Shown in pieces: positions 1 through 8,088 of a stretch of DNA of 64,000 bases. Position 1 is the stretch's first letter, and the number at the start of each line of letters is the position of its first letter. The position numbers were made by a program, and so were the translations under genes. The stretch lies in contig NZ_CP008953.1 in the NCBI RefSeq assembly GCF_000732925.1, forward strand, positions 3,472,001 through 3,536,000, written 5' to 3'. The notes below the pieces were generated by a model. It made no database searches. It was not told where the DNA came from and saw only the letters and a program-made list of their open reading frames with translations. Origin of the DNA: Amycolatopsis japonica (GTDB taxonomy: Bacteria; Actinomycetota; Actinomycetes; Mycobacteriales; Pseudonocardiaceae).

Positions 1-2
1 TG

Positions 3-233
3 CACGCTTATCTGTCCCACGGCGGATCCACCGAACGTGCCGCGCAGAGCCTGCATTGCCACGCCAATACCGTCCGGTACCGGCTGCGCCGGATCCGCGA
101 ACTCACCGGCCGGTCGATGACCGATCCGCGCGCGATCGCCGAATTGGTGACCGCGGCACAGGCCTTGAGCCTCAATCCCACGCGACGGACTCGTGGGGCG
201 TCGTCGGCGCCCGAGCGGTCCGGTAGCGAATAA
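3..233 (+). CDS. PucR-family transcriptional regulator, C-terminal fragment (cut by window edge)
   Basis: The reading frame is open from the window edge to TAA at 231-233 and gives about 76 residues. They contain a helix-turn-helix of the PucR C-terminal type: the stretch STERAAQSLHCHANTVRYRL followed by RRIRELTG. This HTH_30 domain is the DNA-binding end of PucR/CdaR-like activators, which usually carry a sensory domain upstream. Only the DNA-binding end is visible, so ligand and targets cannot be given. The short Arg/Ser-rich tail after the helix bundle is typical of a natural C-terminus. Confidence 0.8.
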   Translation, partial: HAYLSHGGSTERAAQSLHCHANTVRYRLRRIRELTGRSMTDPRAIAELVTAAQALSLNPTRRTRGASSAPERSGSE

Positions 234-477
234 AACTGACACTGAGGAAGATCTCCGGACCTATCGTGTCGCTCCCGCCGGTTCCGCGCGGGACGGTGCC
301 GGTCCCGGACAGGACGAACCGCAAGGCATCACCGTGAAGTGGATCGGTTGCGGCACTGGGAAAGTCGTCCGATCCGCCGAGCGGCGGCAGGTCGATCCCA
401 CCTGTGAACTGATCCCGGACGATCCGCGGCTGGTCTGAGCTCTCCTCGCCGTATCCATCACATGATCGGAGAAATCG

Positions 478-1431
478 GTGCCAGAGCAGCAAAACGTGCT
501 CGCCCCGTTGACCGAAAGCGCCTTGTTCCTCACCCTGACCATCCGGCCGGGAGGGGAGACGACCACTCGTGAGCTGTTGCCGGAGCTCGCCGGGATGATC
601 CGGTCGGTCGGCTTTCCGCTTCCCGACGAGGCGCTGACGTGCGTCGTGGGCATCGGCTCGGAAGCGTGGGACCGGCTGTTCACCGGTCCACGACCGGAGC
701 GGCTGCACCCATTCCGCGAGGTGATCGGACCGCGGCACCGCGCACCGGCCACTCCGGGCGACCTGTTCCTGCACCTGCGCGCGAAACGTCTCTACCCCTG
801 TTTCGAACTCGCCCGCCGAGTGGTCGGCTGCCTCGGTGACGCCGTCTCCGTCGCCGACGAAGTGGCCGGATTCCGCTACTTCGACCGGCGGGACCTCCTC
901 GGGTTCGTCGACGGTACGGAGAACCCCACCGGCGACGCCGCGGACGCCGCGATACTCGTCCGCGACGATCCCAGGTTCTCCGGCGGCTCGTACCTGGTGG
1001 TGCAGAAGTACGTGCACGACCTGGACCGGTGGAGCGCGATGCCGGTCGAGGAACGGGAACTGGCGGTCGGCCGCCGGATGCTCGACGACATCGAGCTTCC
1101 CGACGAGGTGAAACCGGCCGACTCGCACGTCGCACTGACCACGATCGAAGACGGCGACGGCACGGAACGAAAGATCCTCCGCGACAACATGCCCTTCGGG
1201 TCGATCGCCCACGGCGAGTACGGCACGTACTTCGCCGGTTACACCGCCGATCCCGGAGTGATCGAAGAGATGCTGAGCCGTATGTTCCTCGGCGACCCGC
1301 CGGCCCGTTCGGATCGCATCCTCGAAGTGTCCACCGCGGTGACCGGCGGCCTCTTCTTCGTCCCCGCACTCGATTTCCTGGCGAACCCGCCGCCTTGCCC
1401 AGCGAACAACGGAGGCGCGAGACATGACTGA
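478..1431 (+). CDS. DyP-type (B-class) heme peroxidase
   Basis: Protein of 317 residues in the dye-decolorizing peroxidase family, which uses heme and H2O2 to oxidise bulky organic substrates. The family signature GFVDGTENP is at residues 142-150 with the catalytic Asp at 145. The proximal heme-ligand His is in DSHVALT (H217) and the distal Arg in ILRDNMPFG (R235). Size and motifs fit class B (P-type). The GTG start at 478 is preceded by a GGAGA-like site; the ATG at 462 is out of frame. B-class DyPs are often encapsulin cargo, but no encapsulin gene follows; the next genes are remnants. The C-terminal tail (LANPPPCPANNGG) does not clearly match a cargo-loading peptide. Role in oxidative stress or heme chemistry is inferred from the family. 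Confidence 0.9.
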   Translation: MPEQQNVLAPLTESALFLTLTIRPGGETTTRELLPELAGMIRSVGFPLPDEALTCVVGIGSEAWDRLFTGPRPERLHPFREVIGPRHRAPATPGDLFLHLRAKRLYPCFELARRVVGCLGDAVSVADEVAGFRYFDRRDLLGFVDGTENPTGDAADAAILVRDDPRFSGGSYLVVQKYVHDLDRWSAMPVEERELAVGRRMLDDIELPDEVKPADSHVALTTIEDGDGTERKILRDNMPFGSIAHGEYGTYFAGYTADPGVIEEMLSRMFLGDPPARSDRILEVSTAVTGGLFFVPALDFLANPPPCPANNGGARHD

Positions 1432-1556
1432 TGAACACCGACCGGACACGGATCCCACCCCGGATCCGGGGTGGTACTACAACACTACGACCCGGCAGGT
1501 CGAACACGGCACGCTGTCGCGATCCGTCGATCGCCTCGGCCCTTACCCGGGCGAGA
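1424..1556 (+). pseudogene. Truncated small actinobacterial SPOR/DUF-type protein (5' part only)
   Basis: An ATG at 1424, overlapping the DyP stop, has a good GGAGG site at 1411-1415. It begins a peptide with PGWYYNTTTRQVEHG and SRSVDRLGPYPG. That is the start of a small (about 60-70 residue) conserved actinobacterial protein often annotated as SPOR domain-containing. After DRLGPYPG the frame runs into Arg-rich sequence unlike the family, and another gene fragment begins in a different frame. The 5' end is intact and the 3' end lost, so this looks like a deletion junction near 1556. The exact breakpoint is uncertain. Confidence 0.55.
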
Positions 1557-1943
1557 CGCCGAGAGTCGGTCCCTGCTGGCGTCGCGATGCTGGTGACCAC
1601 GCTTCCCTTACCCGCGTTCGTGGAAGGCCGATACTTCGACGTCCTCGCCGTCGACCCACCGGCTATCGCGCTGTCGACGCGCCTGGTAGTTGGCGGCAAC
1701 CGGCTCAGGGACGTCTTCCTCGACCCTGAGGAGAAGGATCTCTATCCGGACTGGGAGGGCGCGACCGAGCGGCCGGTCGCCGGTTTCCGGCAGTCCGTGG
1801 GCACCGATACAGATGATCAGGGCTTCATCGACCTAGCCGGTGAGCTGTCACTGGCCAGCCCTCGCTTCCGGACCTTGGCCCGTACCAGGCGCAGAACCCT
1901 CCCGGTCGATTACCGCGTCGGGGTCGTCCCGGTTCCTGGATAG
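1557..1943 (+). pseudogene. Remnant of MmyB-type ligand-binding domain from an XRE-family regulator
   Basis: The frame ending at TAG 1941-1943 reads LPLPAFVEGRYFDVLAVDPP, then VVGGNRLRDVFLDPEEKDLY and PDWEGATERPVAGFRQSVGT, then GELSLASPRFRTLA. This is the MmyB-like ligand-binding domain found behind an N-terminal HTH in many actinobacterial regulators. The HTH (about 100 residues) is absent, and the expected continuation WARHDV after FRTL is scrambled. Both ends are lost. With the truncated gene just before it, this marks a region of deletion and decay. No function is expected. Confidence 0.7.
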
Positions 1944-2209
1944 CCCGATCTCGCTCGCGGGCCTGTTCACCACCAAGGGCATCTGATCATCATTCTGTCG
2001 GGGATGACGATGCCCGGCGGACGGGGTCAGCCACCACCGGCTATGTGTCGATGATGACGTTTCCGGTGCGGCGGCGGTTTCGGCTTCGCTGGCCGGCTCT
2101 GGCGGTGACCTCGATGGGAGACGTGGCCGAGGATTCGGCGATGACGGACCGCTCGTCGCCTTGCTGTCCGGACAATGTGGACTGAGGTTGCCGGAACGCC
2201 GATCTTGCT
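1944..2209. other. Intergenic, no supported gene
   Basis: Short reading frames exist on both strands but none resembles a known family or carries a convincing ribosome site. The region separates the MmyB remnant from the stop codon of the convergent large regulator and probably contains more decayed sequence. Confidence 0.5.
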
Positions 2210-5200
2210 TCAGCGTTCCTGCGGGGGCGAAACGCGGCCGCTGAGGGCAAGATCGGCGTGTATTCGGGCGTCGGCGGACCAGTGGGGGGCGTTCCACCGG
2301 TCGGCGATGGTGGCGGCTTGGGCGAAGTGGGCGGCGGCTTCGTCGGCGCGACCGAGGAGGAGGGCGAGTCTGCCGAGGGTGTGGGCGACCGGACGCAGGG
2401 CCAGCGACAGGCTCGCCGCGCCGGCAGGGGGGCCATCGCGGTGGGGGAGCAGTTCTGCGTAGATCTCCTCGGCAGCGTCGTGGTCGTTGAGGGCGATGAT
2501 CGCCATCGCGCGCAGGCTTGTGAGGAAGGTGAAGAAGAAGTCAGGCCGGATCGGGCTCGGTGACGTGCGAGCCCGGCGTGCCTCGTCGCCGCGGCCGGCG
2601 GCGTGGAGGGCGAGCGCGAGCAGGTCGGCGACCATCGGGCCGAGCGCCTCGTGGAGAGTGCGCACGTCATCCAGGTGGTCGCCGAGCGTGCCGTCGTTCA
2701 GCCAGATCGCCGCCTGCGCGAGGGGGAGGAAGCCCACGTGCACCGATCCGGCGCGGTCCATGCGTTCGGTGGCCTCGGCGTAGAGGCGCTCGGCGTCGGC
2801 GTACCGGCCCTCGATGAGTACAAGGGTCGCCAGCGCGATCTCGGCGGCGCCGATCGCCTCCGGCATCCGGTAGGCGCGGGCGAGGTCGAGTGCCTCCCCG
2901 GTCACGCGGCGCATGGTCGCCGGGTCGTTGGCCGTGGCGGCGTTCACGGCCTGGTTGAGCAGCCCGCTCACGCGGTAGACGGGCAGGTCGTGCTCGACGC
3001 CGATCTCCACCAGCTCGCGGGCGTAGTCCTCCCGTCCGGGGTCGCGGGCGAGGACCCAGAGCGCCGCGGCCCGGAGGCGGGGATCGGTGGCGAGGTCGAG
3101 TGCTTCCCGCGCCGCCGCCATGACCGTCGGGTCGTCCTCGCCCACCAGTTCGTTGGCGTACGCGGTGAGCAGGCGGGACCGCACGTCGGTGGCGAGGTCG
3201 GTCCGCCTGAGCAGGCGGCGGAGGCGGCCGACGATGGGACGGTCGATCGTGCCGTACGTGCGGGCCTGCCAGGAGGTGGGCTCGGTCCAGGCGGTGAACG
3301 CGGCGATCATCAGGTCGTCGCGGCCGATCGACTCCGCGTACTCCACGGCCTGCTCGCGCGTGTTCCTGGCCGCGGCGACGGCCCCGGCCCTGATCTGCGC
3401 GCGCAGTAGCCTGCCGAGCAGTCCGACACGCTCGTCCGGTTCGCTGGAGTTGGTGACGGCGTCGGTGAGGAGCGTGGCGGCCACGTCGTGGGCGTAGCGC
3501 GCCTCGGCCAGCTCGGCGGCCCGTACGCAATAGCCGACTGCCTTCGGTGATCCCGCTCGCGCATAGTGATAGGCGAGCGCCGCGACGTCGCCGGAGTTCT
3601 CCAGGGCGGCGGCGATCCGGGCGTGCATCCTGGTGGCCCGCAGCCGGCTGACGTCGGCGACGAGCGTGTCCCTGACCAGGGCGTGAACGAACCGGACGCG
3701 CCCGGGCCCTGGCTCGTCGAGCAAGCCGGCGATGATGCCCGCGTCCAGCGCGTCCAGCACGCCGTCCTCGTCGGCGTCGGCGGCCTTCACGAGCACGTCC
3801 ACCGAGCTTTCCCGGCCGGCCACCGCCGCCAGCCGCAGGACGGACACGCCGCTCTCGGGGAGCCTCGCCAGCCGGCGCCGCAGCACATCCCGTATGCCTT
3901 CGGGGACCTCGGAAAGCGCGACCAGCGCGCCCTCGCCGCTCAGCAGCCGTGCGCTCTCCCGCACGTAGAACGGGTTGCCGCCGGTCCGTTCGGCGATCCC
4001 GGCCACGGTCGCGTCGTCGGCCTCGCACTCGGCGCGGACGAGCTCCGCGACGGCGTCGCCGTTCAGCCCGGGCAGATCCAGCCGGAGGGGCGCGCTGCGG
4101 GCGAGGGACCCGAGCGTGTCCGTGAGGCGTTCGCTCTCGTCCACGCGGTAGGCCGCGACGATCAGGATCGGGGCCTGCGCGCCGACACCGCCGCCGAGCA
4201 GTTCCAGCGTGGCGGCATCCGCCCAGTGGAGGTCGTCGAGGACTACGGCGACCGGCCGGTCGGCGGCGACTGCCGCGAGCCAGTTCCACACGGCCTGCCG
4301 CAGCCGGAACCGCCCGGCCGCCGCGTCGCCGTCCACCGGCACGGAGTCGGAGAGCAGCGGCGCCAGGTCGTCCGCGAACTCCCCCGGAGGGACGTTCACG
4401 GCCACCCTGCGCAGCGCCTCGACCCACGCCCACGCGGGCGGCGCGCTGTCCACCTCGGGACAGCGCCCGGTGGCCACGAGCCACCCGTCCTGTCCGAGTC
4501 GCGCACCGAGGTACTCCAGCAGCGTCGACTTGCCGAGCCCCGCCTCCCCGGTGACGAGCGCGACGCGCGCCCCTTCTGTGGCGGCCTGCCCAGCGGCCGC
4601 CACCAGCGCCGTCAGCTCGCCCTCCCGCCCCACGAAAGTGGGCGCGCCGGGCCTGCTGTTCAGAAGCGTCGGCGCGGTTGCCTGGAGCGGGCCGGCTGGG
4701 GGCGGAGGGACGGCTGCGCGGAGGACGTCCGTGCGCTGGGTGAGGATCGCCTCTTCCAGGGCCACCAGGTTCGGGCCGGGGTCGAGGCCGAGTTCGTCGG
4801 CGAAGGTGGCGCGGGCGCGGCGGAGCGCGGCCAGGGCGTCGGCTTGGCGGCCGCTGCTCCACAGCGCGAGGGCGTGCAGGCGCCAGCCCGCCTCGCGCAG
4901 GGGATCGTCGCGGGTGAGGCGCTCCGCCTCGGGTACCACCGCCGCGGGGTCGCCGAGCCGCAGTCCCGCCGCGATGTGCAGTTCGCGGGCGACCAGGCGC
5001 AGCTCGTGCAGCCGGGCGGTCTCGGCAGTGGCCCACGGCTCGTCGGCGACCTCGGCGAACGCCGGTCCCCGCCACAGCGCCAGTGCCTCGTCCAGCCGGG
5101 CGCGGGCGTCACGGGGATCGGCGAGCGTGCGGGCCTCGTCGAGCAGCTCCTCGAAGCGCCATGCGTCCACCGCCCCCGGCGGCAGCCGCAGTGCGTAGCC

Positions 5201-5476
5201 GGGCGCCGCGGTCACCAGCAGGCGGGCAGGGACCCGCGGCGGGCGGCCGGGTTCCAGCAAACGGCGCAGGTTGGACACGTACGCCTGCAACGACACCAAG
5301 GCGCGCGACGGCGGTTCGCCGCGCCACAGGTCCTCGACCATCCGGTCGACCGAGACGACCTGCCCACGCGCAGCCACCAGCAGGGCCAGCACGCCTCGCT
5401 GCCGCGGTCCGCCGAGGGGAACGGACTCGCCGCCGGCCTCGGCCGCGAACGAGCCCAACACCCGGATCAACACCAT
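2210..5476 (-). CDS. Large SARP/AfsR-type regulator: BTAD + AAA ATPase + TPR-like repeats
   Basis: About 1088 residues from the ATG whose complement is at 5474-5476 (MVLIRVLGSF); a second ATG lies 12 nt upstream. Residues 1-95 form the OmpR-like winged helix (RQRGVLALLVAARGQVVSVD, VSLQAYVSNLRRLLEPG). About 95-245 is the bacterial transcriptional activation domain, ending in DELGLDPGPNLVALEEAIL. An ATPase follows with FVGREGEL, Walker A GEAGLGKST (near residue 312) and Walker B AVVLDDLHWAD. The C-terminal half is helical, Ala-rich and TPR-like; no LuxR HTH is visible. SARPs activate secondary-metabolite or developmental genes. It is divergent from the hemerythrin gene at 5592 and may control it; that is inference. 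Confidence 0.9.
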   Translation of the reverse strand: MVLIRVLGSFAAEAGGESVPLGGPRQRGVLALLVAARGQVVSVDRMVEDLWRGEPPSRALVSLQAYVSNLRRLLEPGRPPRVPARLLVTAAPGYALRLPPGAVDAWRFEELLDEARTLADPRDARARLDEALALWRGPAFAEVADEPWATAETARLHELRLVARELHIAAGLRLGDPAAVVPEAERLTRDDPLREAGWRLHALALWSSGRQADALAALRRARATFADELGLDPGPNLVALEEAILTQRTDVLRAAVPPPPAGPLQATAPTLLNSRPGAPTFVGREGELTALVAAAGQAATEGARVALVTGEAGLGKSTLLEYLGARLGQDGWLVATGRCPEVDSAPPAWAWVEALRRVAVNVPPGEFADDLAPLLSDSVPVDGDAAAGRFRLRQAVWNWLAAVAADRPVAVVLDDLHWADAATLELLGGGVGAQAPILIVAAYRVDESERLTDTLGSLARSAPLRLDLPGLNGDAVAELVRAECEADDATVAGIAERTGGNPFYVRESARLLSGEGALVALSEVPEGIRDVLRRRLARLPESGVSVLRLAAVAGRESSVDVLVKAADADEDGVLDALDAGIIAGLLDEPGPGRVRFVHALVRDTLVADVSRLRATRMHARIAAALENSGDVAALAYHYARAGSPKAVGYCVRAAELAEARYAHDVAATLLTDAVTNSSEPDERVGLLGRLLRAQIRAGAVAAARNTREQAVEYAESIGRDDLMIAAFTAWTEPTSWQARTYGTIDRPIVGRLRRLLRRTDLATDVRSRLLTAYANELVGEDDPTVMAAAREALDLATDPRLRAAALWVLARDPGREDYARELVEIGVEHDLPVYRVSGLLNQAVNAATANDPATMRRVTGEALDLARAYRMPEAIGAAEIALATLVLIEGRYADAERLYAEATERMDRAGSVHVGFLPLAQAAIWLNDGTLGDHLDDVRTLHEALGPMVADLLALALHAAGRGDEARRARTSPSPIRPDFFFTFLTSLRAMAIIALNDHDAAEEIYAELLPHRDGPPAGAASLSLALRPVAHTLGRLALLLGRADEAAAHFAQAATIADRWNAPHWSADARIHADLALSGRVSPPQER

Positions 5477-5591
5477 GACGTGGCACATCGTATGCGCGGC
5501 CCGCCTCAGGCGTTCCAAGTCGGCTCCAAATGCCTTCCAAACCCCCGGAAGCAGTCTTGAGCACGTCGAACAGATGAAGGGGCAGGAACAG

Positions 5592-6233
5592 ATGACCGTC
5601 AACACCCAGGACATGGAGATCGTCCACCGCGCCTTCCGCCGCGAGTCGCGGCTGCTGAAGGAACTCGTCGCAGCGGTCGCCCCGGGCGACACCGCTCGCG
5701 CCAAAGTGATCGCCGACCACTTCCGCGACTACCGGCTGGGACTGAAGAACCACCACGAGGGTGAGGACGAGCTGCTGTGGCCGCCGCTGCTCTCCCGGGT
5801 CGATCTGGAGGCGGACATCGTCCTGCGCATGGAGGCCCAGCACGAGCGCATCGCGGCCACGCTGACCAGGCTGGACGCCGCGGTCCCGGCGTGGGAAGCC
5901 ACCGCCGGCGCCGCCGAGCGCGACACCCTCGTGGCGGTCCTCGCCGATCACCAGGCGGTCCTGCTCGAACACCTCGACGACGAGGAGACCACTCTTCTTC
6001 CGCTCGCGGCCAAGCACTGCACCGACGAGGAATGGGCCTCCCTGGGCGACCACATGCTGGCCAACACGCCCAAGCTCACCATGCTCACGCTCTTCGGCCT
6101 CGTCCTGGAGGACGCGAACCCGGCCGAGCGCGCCACGCTCCTGTCCGCCCTCCCCGCACCGGTACGCGGCATCTGGCACCTCGTCGGCCGCCCCCGCTAC
6201 GCCCGCCACATCCGCCGCGTCCGCGCGGCCTGA
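5592..6233 (+). CDS. Hemerythrin-like (HHE) domain protein
   Basis: A 213-residue helical protein with the metal-ligand pattern of hemerythrin HHE domains: MEIVHRAFRRE, LKNHHEGEDELLWP, MEAQHERI and LEHLDDEETTLLPL. These His/Glu ligands form a di-iron site that binds O2 or senses O2/NO in the cytosol. ATG 5592 is preferred because AAGGGG lies about 9 nt upstream; an in-frame ATG at 5574 has a poorer site. It is divergent from the SARP gene and followed by a small DUF4267 membrane protein 44 nt downstream, probably in one operon. Whether it senses or scavenges cannot be told from sequence. Confidence 0.88.
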   Translation: MTVNTQDMEIVHRAFRRESRLLKELVAAVAPGDTARAKVIADHFRDYRLGLKNHHEGEDELLWPPLLSRVDLEADIVLRMEAQHERIAATLTRLDAAVPAWEATAGAAERDTLVAVLADHQAVLLEHLDDEETTLLPLAAKHCTDEEWASLGDHMLANTPKLTMLTLFGLVLEDANPAERATLLSALPAPVRGIWHLVGRPRYARHIRRVRAA

Positions 6234-6277
6234 CCCCGCCCCTCCCCAGCACGAACGCACCTCGCAAGGAGACAACA

Positions 6278-6703
6278 ATGTCGCTGAAGAAGATCAACAC
6301 CGTCCTGGCCGCCGCCTTCATCCTCTTCATCCTCTGGTTCGGGGCGGAGTTCATCCTGAGCCCGGACACGACGGCACCGGGCTTCGGCATGCCGAGCTGG
6401 CCGTCAGGCGACGGCGGCGGATTCCTGATCATCAAGGGAATCCGGGACGTCGTCTTGGCTTTGGTCCTGGGCATCCTGCTGGTGACGGGCCACCGCCGGG
6501 CGCTGGGCTGGGTGCTGCTGGTCGAGGCGCTCGCCGCGTACGGCGACATGACCACCGTGCTGGCCCACCACGGCTCCGTGGCCACCGCGTTCGGCATCCA
6601 CGGCCTGACCGCGACCCTGATGGTGGTCACCGGCCTGCTGATCCTGCGCGAGACCCGCGAGGTCACCGCCGCCCCGGCACCCGCTATGGCCGAGGTCGGG
6701 TAA
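6278..6703 (+). CDS. Small membrane protein, DUF4267-like
   Basis: The 141-residue protein has about four hydrophobic segments, starting with INTVLAAAFILFILWF, then VVLALVLGILLVTG, an Ala-rich segment around GWVLLVEALAAYGDMTTV and a last one around LTATLMVVTGLLIL. The pattern matches the DUF4267 family of four-helix membrane proteins. AAGGAG at 6266-6271 supports ATG 6278. It follows the hemerythrin gene on the same strand and is likely co-transcribed. No function is known for the family. Confidence 0.75.
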   Translation: MSLKKINTVLAAAFILFILWFGAEFILSPDTTAPGFGMPSWPSGDGGGFLIIKGIRDVVLALVLGILLVTGHRRALGWVLLVEALAAYGDMTTVLAHHGSVATAFGIHGLTATLMVVTGLLILRETREVTAAPAPAMAEVG

Positions 6704-6725
6704 CCGGCGAAGCGAGCAGCCAGCG

Positions 6726-6860
6726 TCAGCCAGGAAACACCAAGCGCACGAGCTTCTTCCAGCGGGCGGCGTGGCGGGCGAAGGCCTCGTCGAGCCCGAC
6801 GGGGCCGAGCCTGTGCAGGAAGGACTGGCCGGTGCTTTGGCACGGACTGCTGCGGCCAGC
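6726..6860 (-). pseudogene. C-terminal gene fragment truncated at the IS insertion
   Basis: On the minus strand, a frame ending at TGA (complement 6726-6728) reads QSFLHRLGPVGLDEAFARHA and then ARWKKLVRLVFPG. It has normal coding character, but it begins at the left flank of the insertion sequence and no continuation is seen beyond the right end. It looks like the last 40-45 residues of an unidentified protein whose front was lost. The family is not recognised. Confidence 0.35.
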
Positions 6861-6863
6861 TTA
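6861..6863. repeat. Target-site duplication TTA (left)
   Basis: TTA directly precedes the GAGCG terminal sequence of the insertion sequence. The same triplet follows the right end at 7740-7742, as expected for 3-bp duplications made by IS427-group IS5 elements. Confidence 0.65.
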
Positions 6864-6900
6864 GAGCGCGGCTTACGTGGTGATCGGTTGCCCGTAAGGG

Positions 6901-7272
6901 ATGATCTTGGTCGTGGTGGATCGGTTGTCGCTGCGGTTGGTGCCGGATGAGCTCTGGGAATTGGCGGAGCCGTTGATTCCGGCGTTCGAGCCGCGCCCGC
7001 AGGGCGGTGGTACGGCGCCGCTGGACGCTCGCGCGGTGTTCACGGCGATTATGTATGTGCTGAGCAGCGGGTGTGCTTGGCGGGATGTGCCGCCGTCGTT
7101 CGGGGTGCCGTTCCAGACCTCGCACCGCCGCTTCGGCCAGTGGACCGAAGCCGGTCTGTGGCGGCGGTTGCACCACGCGGTTCTGGACGAACTCGGTGGC
7201 CGTGACCTGATCGACTGGTCGCGCGCGATCGTCGACGGAGCAAGCGTGCGCGCGAAAAAAGGGGATCCATGA
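6901..7272 (+). CDS. IS5-family transposase, N-terminal part (orfA)
   Basis: A 123-residue frame with the IS5 N-terminal domain: LVPDELWELAEPLIPAF, DARAVFTAIMYVLSSGCAW, RDVPPSFG and FQTSHRRFGQW. It ends with IVDGASVRAKKGDP, which holds the first catalytic Asp (VDGASV). It contains the A6G4 run at 7255-7264, where a -1 slip would join it to the second frame and restore the RAKKRGSMTGPSPVDRGKPG junction typical of IS5 transposases. Confidence 0.85.
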   Translation: MILVVVDRLSLRLVPDELWELAEPLIPAFEPRPQGGGTAPLDARAVFTAIMYVLSSGCAWRDVPPSFGVPFQTSHRRFGQWTEAGLWRRLHHAVLDELGGRDLIDWSRAIVDGASVRAKKGDP

Positions 7273-7730
7273 CCGGACCCAGCCCGGTGGACCGCGGCAA
7301 ACCCGGCTCGAAAATCCACGCCCTGTCCGACCGCGACGGCCTCCCGCTGACCGTCGCGATCTCCGCGGCCAACACCCACGACAGCTGTGCGCTCAAACCA
7401 CTGGTCATGGCGCTGCCGACGATCAAATCCCGGCGCGGCCCGCGGCGGTGCAAGCCCGCCAAGCTGCACGCCGACAAGGCCTACGACCAACCCGACCTCC
7501 GAGCCTGGATCGCCCGCCGCGGCATCAAGGTCCGCATCGCCCGCAGAGGAATCGAATCCACCGACAAGCTCGGCAAACACCGCTGGGTCATCGAGCGGAC
7601 CATGGCCTGGTTCACCGGATACCGCCGCCTGACCCTGCGCTACGAACGCAAAGCCGAACACTTCCTCGCCTTCCTCCTCCTCGCCGCAGCACTCACCTGC
7701 CACAAGAAACTCCGCAAACACACCACATGA
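7269..7730 (+). CDS. IS5-family transposase, C-terminal catalytic part (orfB)
   Basis: The frame continues the transposase after a -1 shift. It contains GPSPVDRGKPGSKIHALSDR, the second acidic residue in ISAANTHDS and the C-terminal Glu in HRWVIERTMAWF. The conserved Tyr-Arg pattern is in GYRRLTLRYER. The nominal ATG at 7269 overlaps the orfA stop; this part is probably made mainly as an orfA-orfB fusion. It ends nine bases before the right end of the element. Confidence 0.85.
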   Translation: MTGPSPVDRGKPGSKIHALSDRDGLPLTVAISAANTHDSCALKPLVMALPTIKSRRGPRRCKPAKLHADKAYDQPDLRAWIARRGIKVRIARRGIESTDKLGKHRWVIERTMAWFTGYRRLTLRYERKAEHFLAFLLLAAALTCHKKLRKHTT

Positions 7731-7739
7731 GACACGCTC

Positions 7740-7742
7740 TTA
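7740..7742. repeat. Target-site duplication TTA (right)
   Basis: Matches the TTA at 6861-6863 and directly abuts the GAGCG complement at the right terminus of the element. Confidence 0.65.
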
Positions 7743-7846
7743 GTGCCTCGTACTCGCGCTGACCGCGTCCCACCGTGCGCTCGTATCGGAGCTGTGACGC
7801 GCCCACCCGACATGCCGTCCGACGTTCAGCTGTACGACCGGACCCA

Positions 7847-7870
7847 GAGCGTGTGGGTGATCGGTTACCG
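7847..7870. repeat. Solo insertion-sequence-end-like sequence
   Basis: The stretch reads GAGCGTGTGGGTGATCGGTT then ACCG. It resembles the left end of the neighbouring element (GAGCG, 8 bases, GTGGTGATCGGTTGCCCG) with about eight bases missing after GAGCG. It lies about 105 bp outside the right end. It may be a relic of an earlier insertion of a related element; chance similarity cannot be excluded. Confidence 0.35.
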
Positions 7871-8005
7871 CTAGCCGTTCGGATGGCGACTTAGATCGGT
7901 TCGAGGGGAGCGACTCGGATCGCGTTCGGGCAGGGCTACTTCGACGCGCTCCATCAGTAGCGCGAACGACATGAGCATCAGCGGGATCACCAGCGCCATC
8001 CACAT
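7871..8005 (-). CDS. Small single-span membrane protein (44 aa)
   Basis: The ATG (complement 8003-8005) follows a strong AGAAGGA site, and the frame encodes MWMALVIPLMLMSFALLMER, then a short charged tail ending in TAG. One N-terminal hydrophobic helix with a positively charged cytoplasmic tail resembles the tiny conserved actinobacterial membrane peptides of the form M-hydrophobic-RxE-LLPP. Function is unknown. It is divergent from the DUF1963-like gene that starts at 8089. Confidence 0.6.
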   Translation of the reverse strand: MWMALVIPLMLMSFALLMERVEVALPERDPSRSPRTDLSRHPNG

Positions 8006-8088
8006 GATCCTTCTGGTACCCGGTTCGGCCGAAGGGTAATCGCGCCATCGGCCGTTTCACCTTCGCGAGATCGGCTGACGGCTACGGT

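Larger units (their letters stand above)
6864..7739 (+). mobile_element. IS5-family (IS427-like) insertion sequence, 876 bp, apparently complete
   Basis: The element is bounded by imperfect 19-bp terminal inverted repeats at 6864-6882 and 7721-7739 (15 of 19 matching; both begin GAGCG and contain GTGGTG). It is flanked by TTA duplications at 6861-6863 and 7740-7742. Inside are two overlapping frames that make one DDE transposase by -1 frameshifting. Length, ends and duplication size fit the IS427 subgroup of IS5. Both frames look intact, so it may still be active. Its copy number in the genome cannot be judged here. Confidence 0.85.

Noticed and set aside
193..438. An 81-residue + frame between PucR fragment and DyP
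   Set aside because: Its start lies within the PucR gene, there is no ribosome site and no family is recognised. It may be decayed sequence.
1378..1431. Encapsulin cargo-loading peptide at the DyP C-terminus
   Set aside because: The tail LANPPPCPANNGGARHD is Pro/Asn-rich but lacks the Leu/Gly-Ser-Leu pattern of known loading peptides.
3566..5560. A 664-residue open frame on the + strand
   Set aside because: It is antisense to the SARP gene, which has clear BTAD and ATPase motifs. Long antisense frames are common at this GC content, and its residues (His, Gly, Arg-rich) fit no family.
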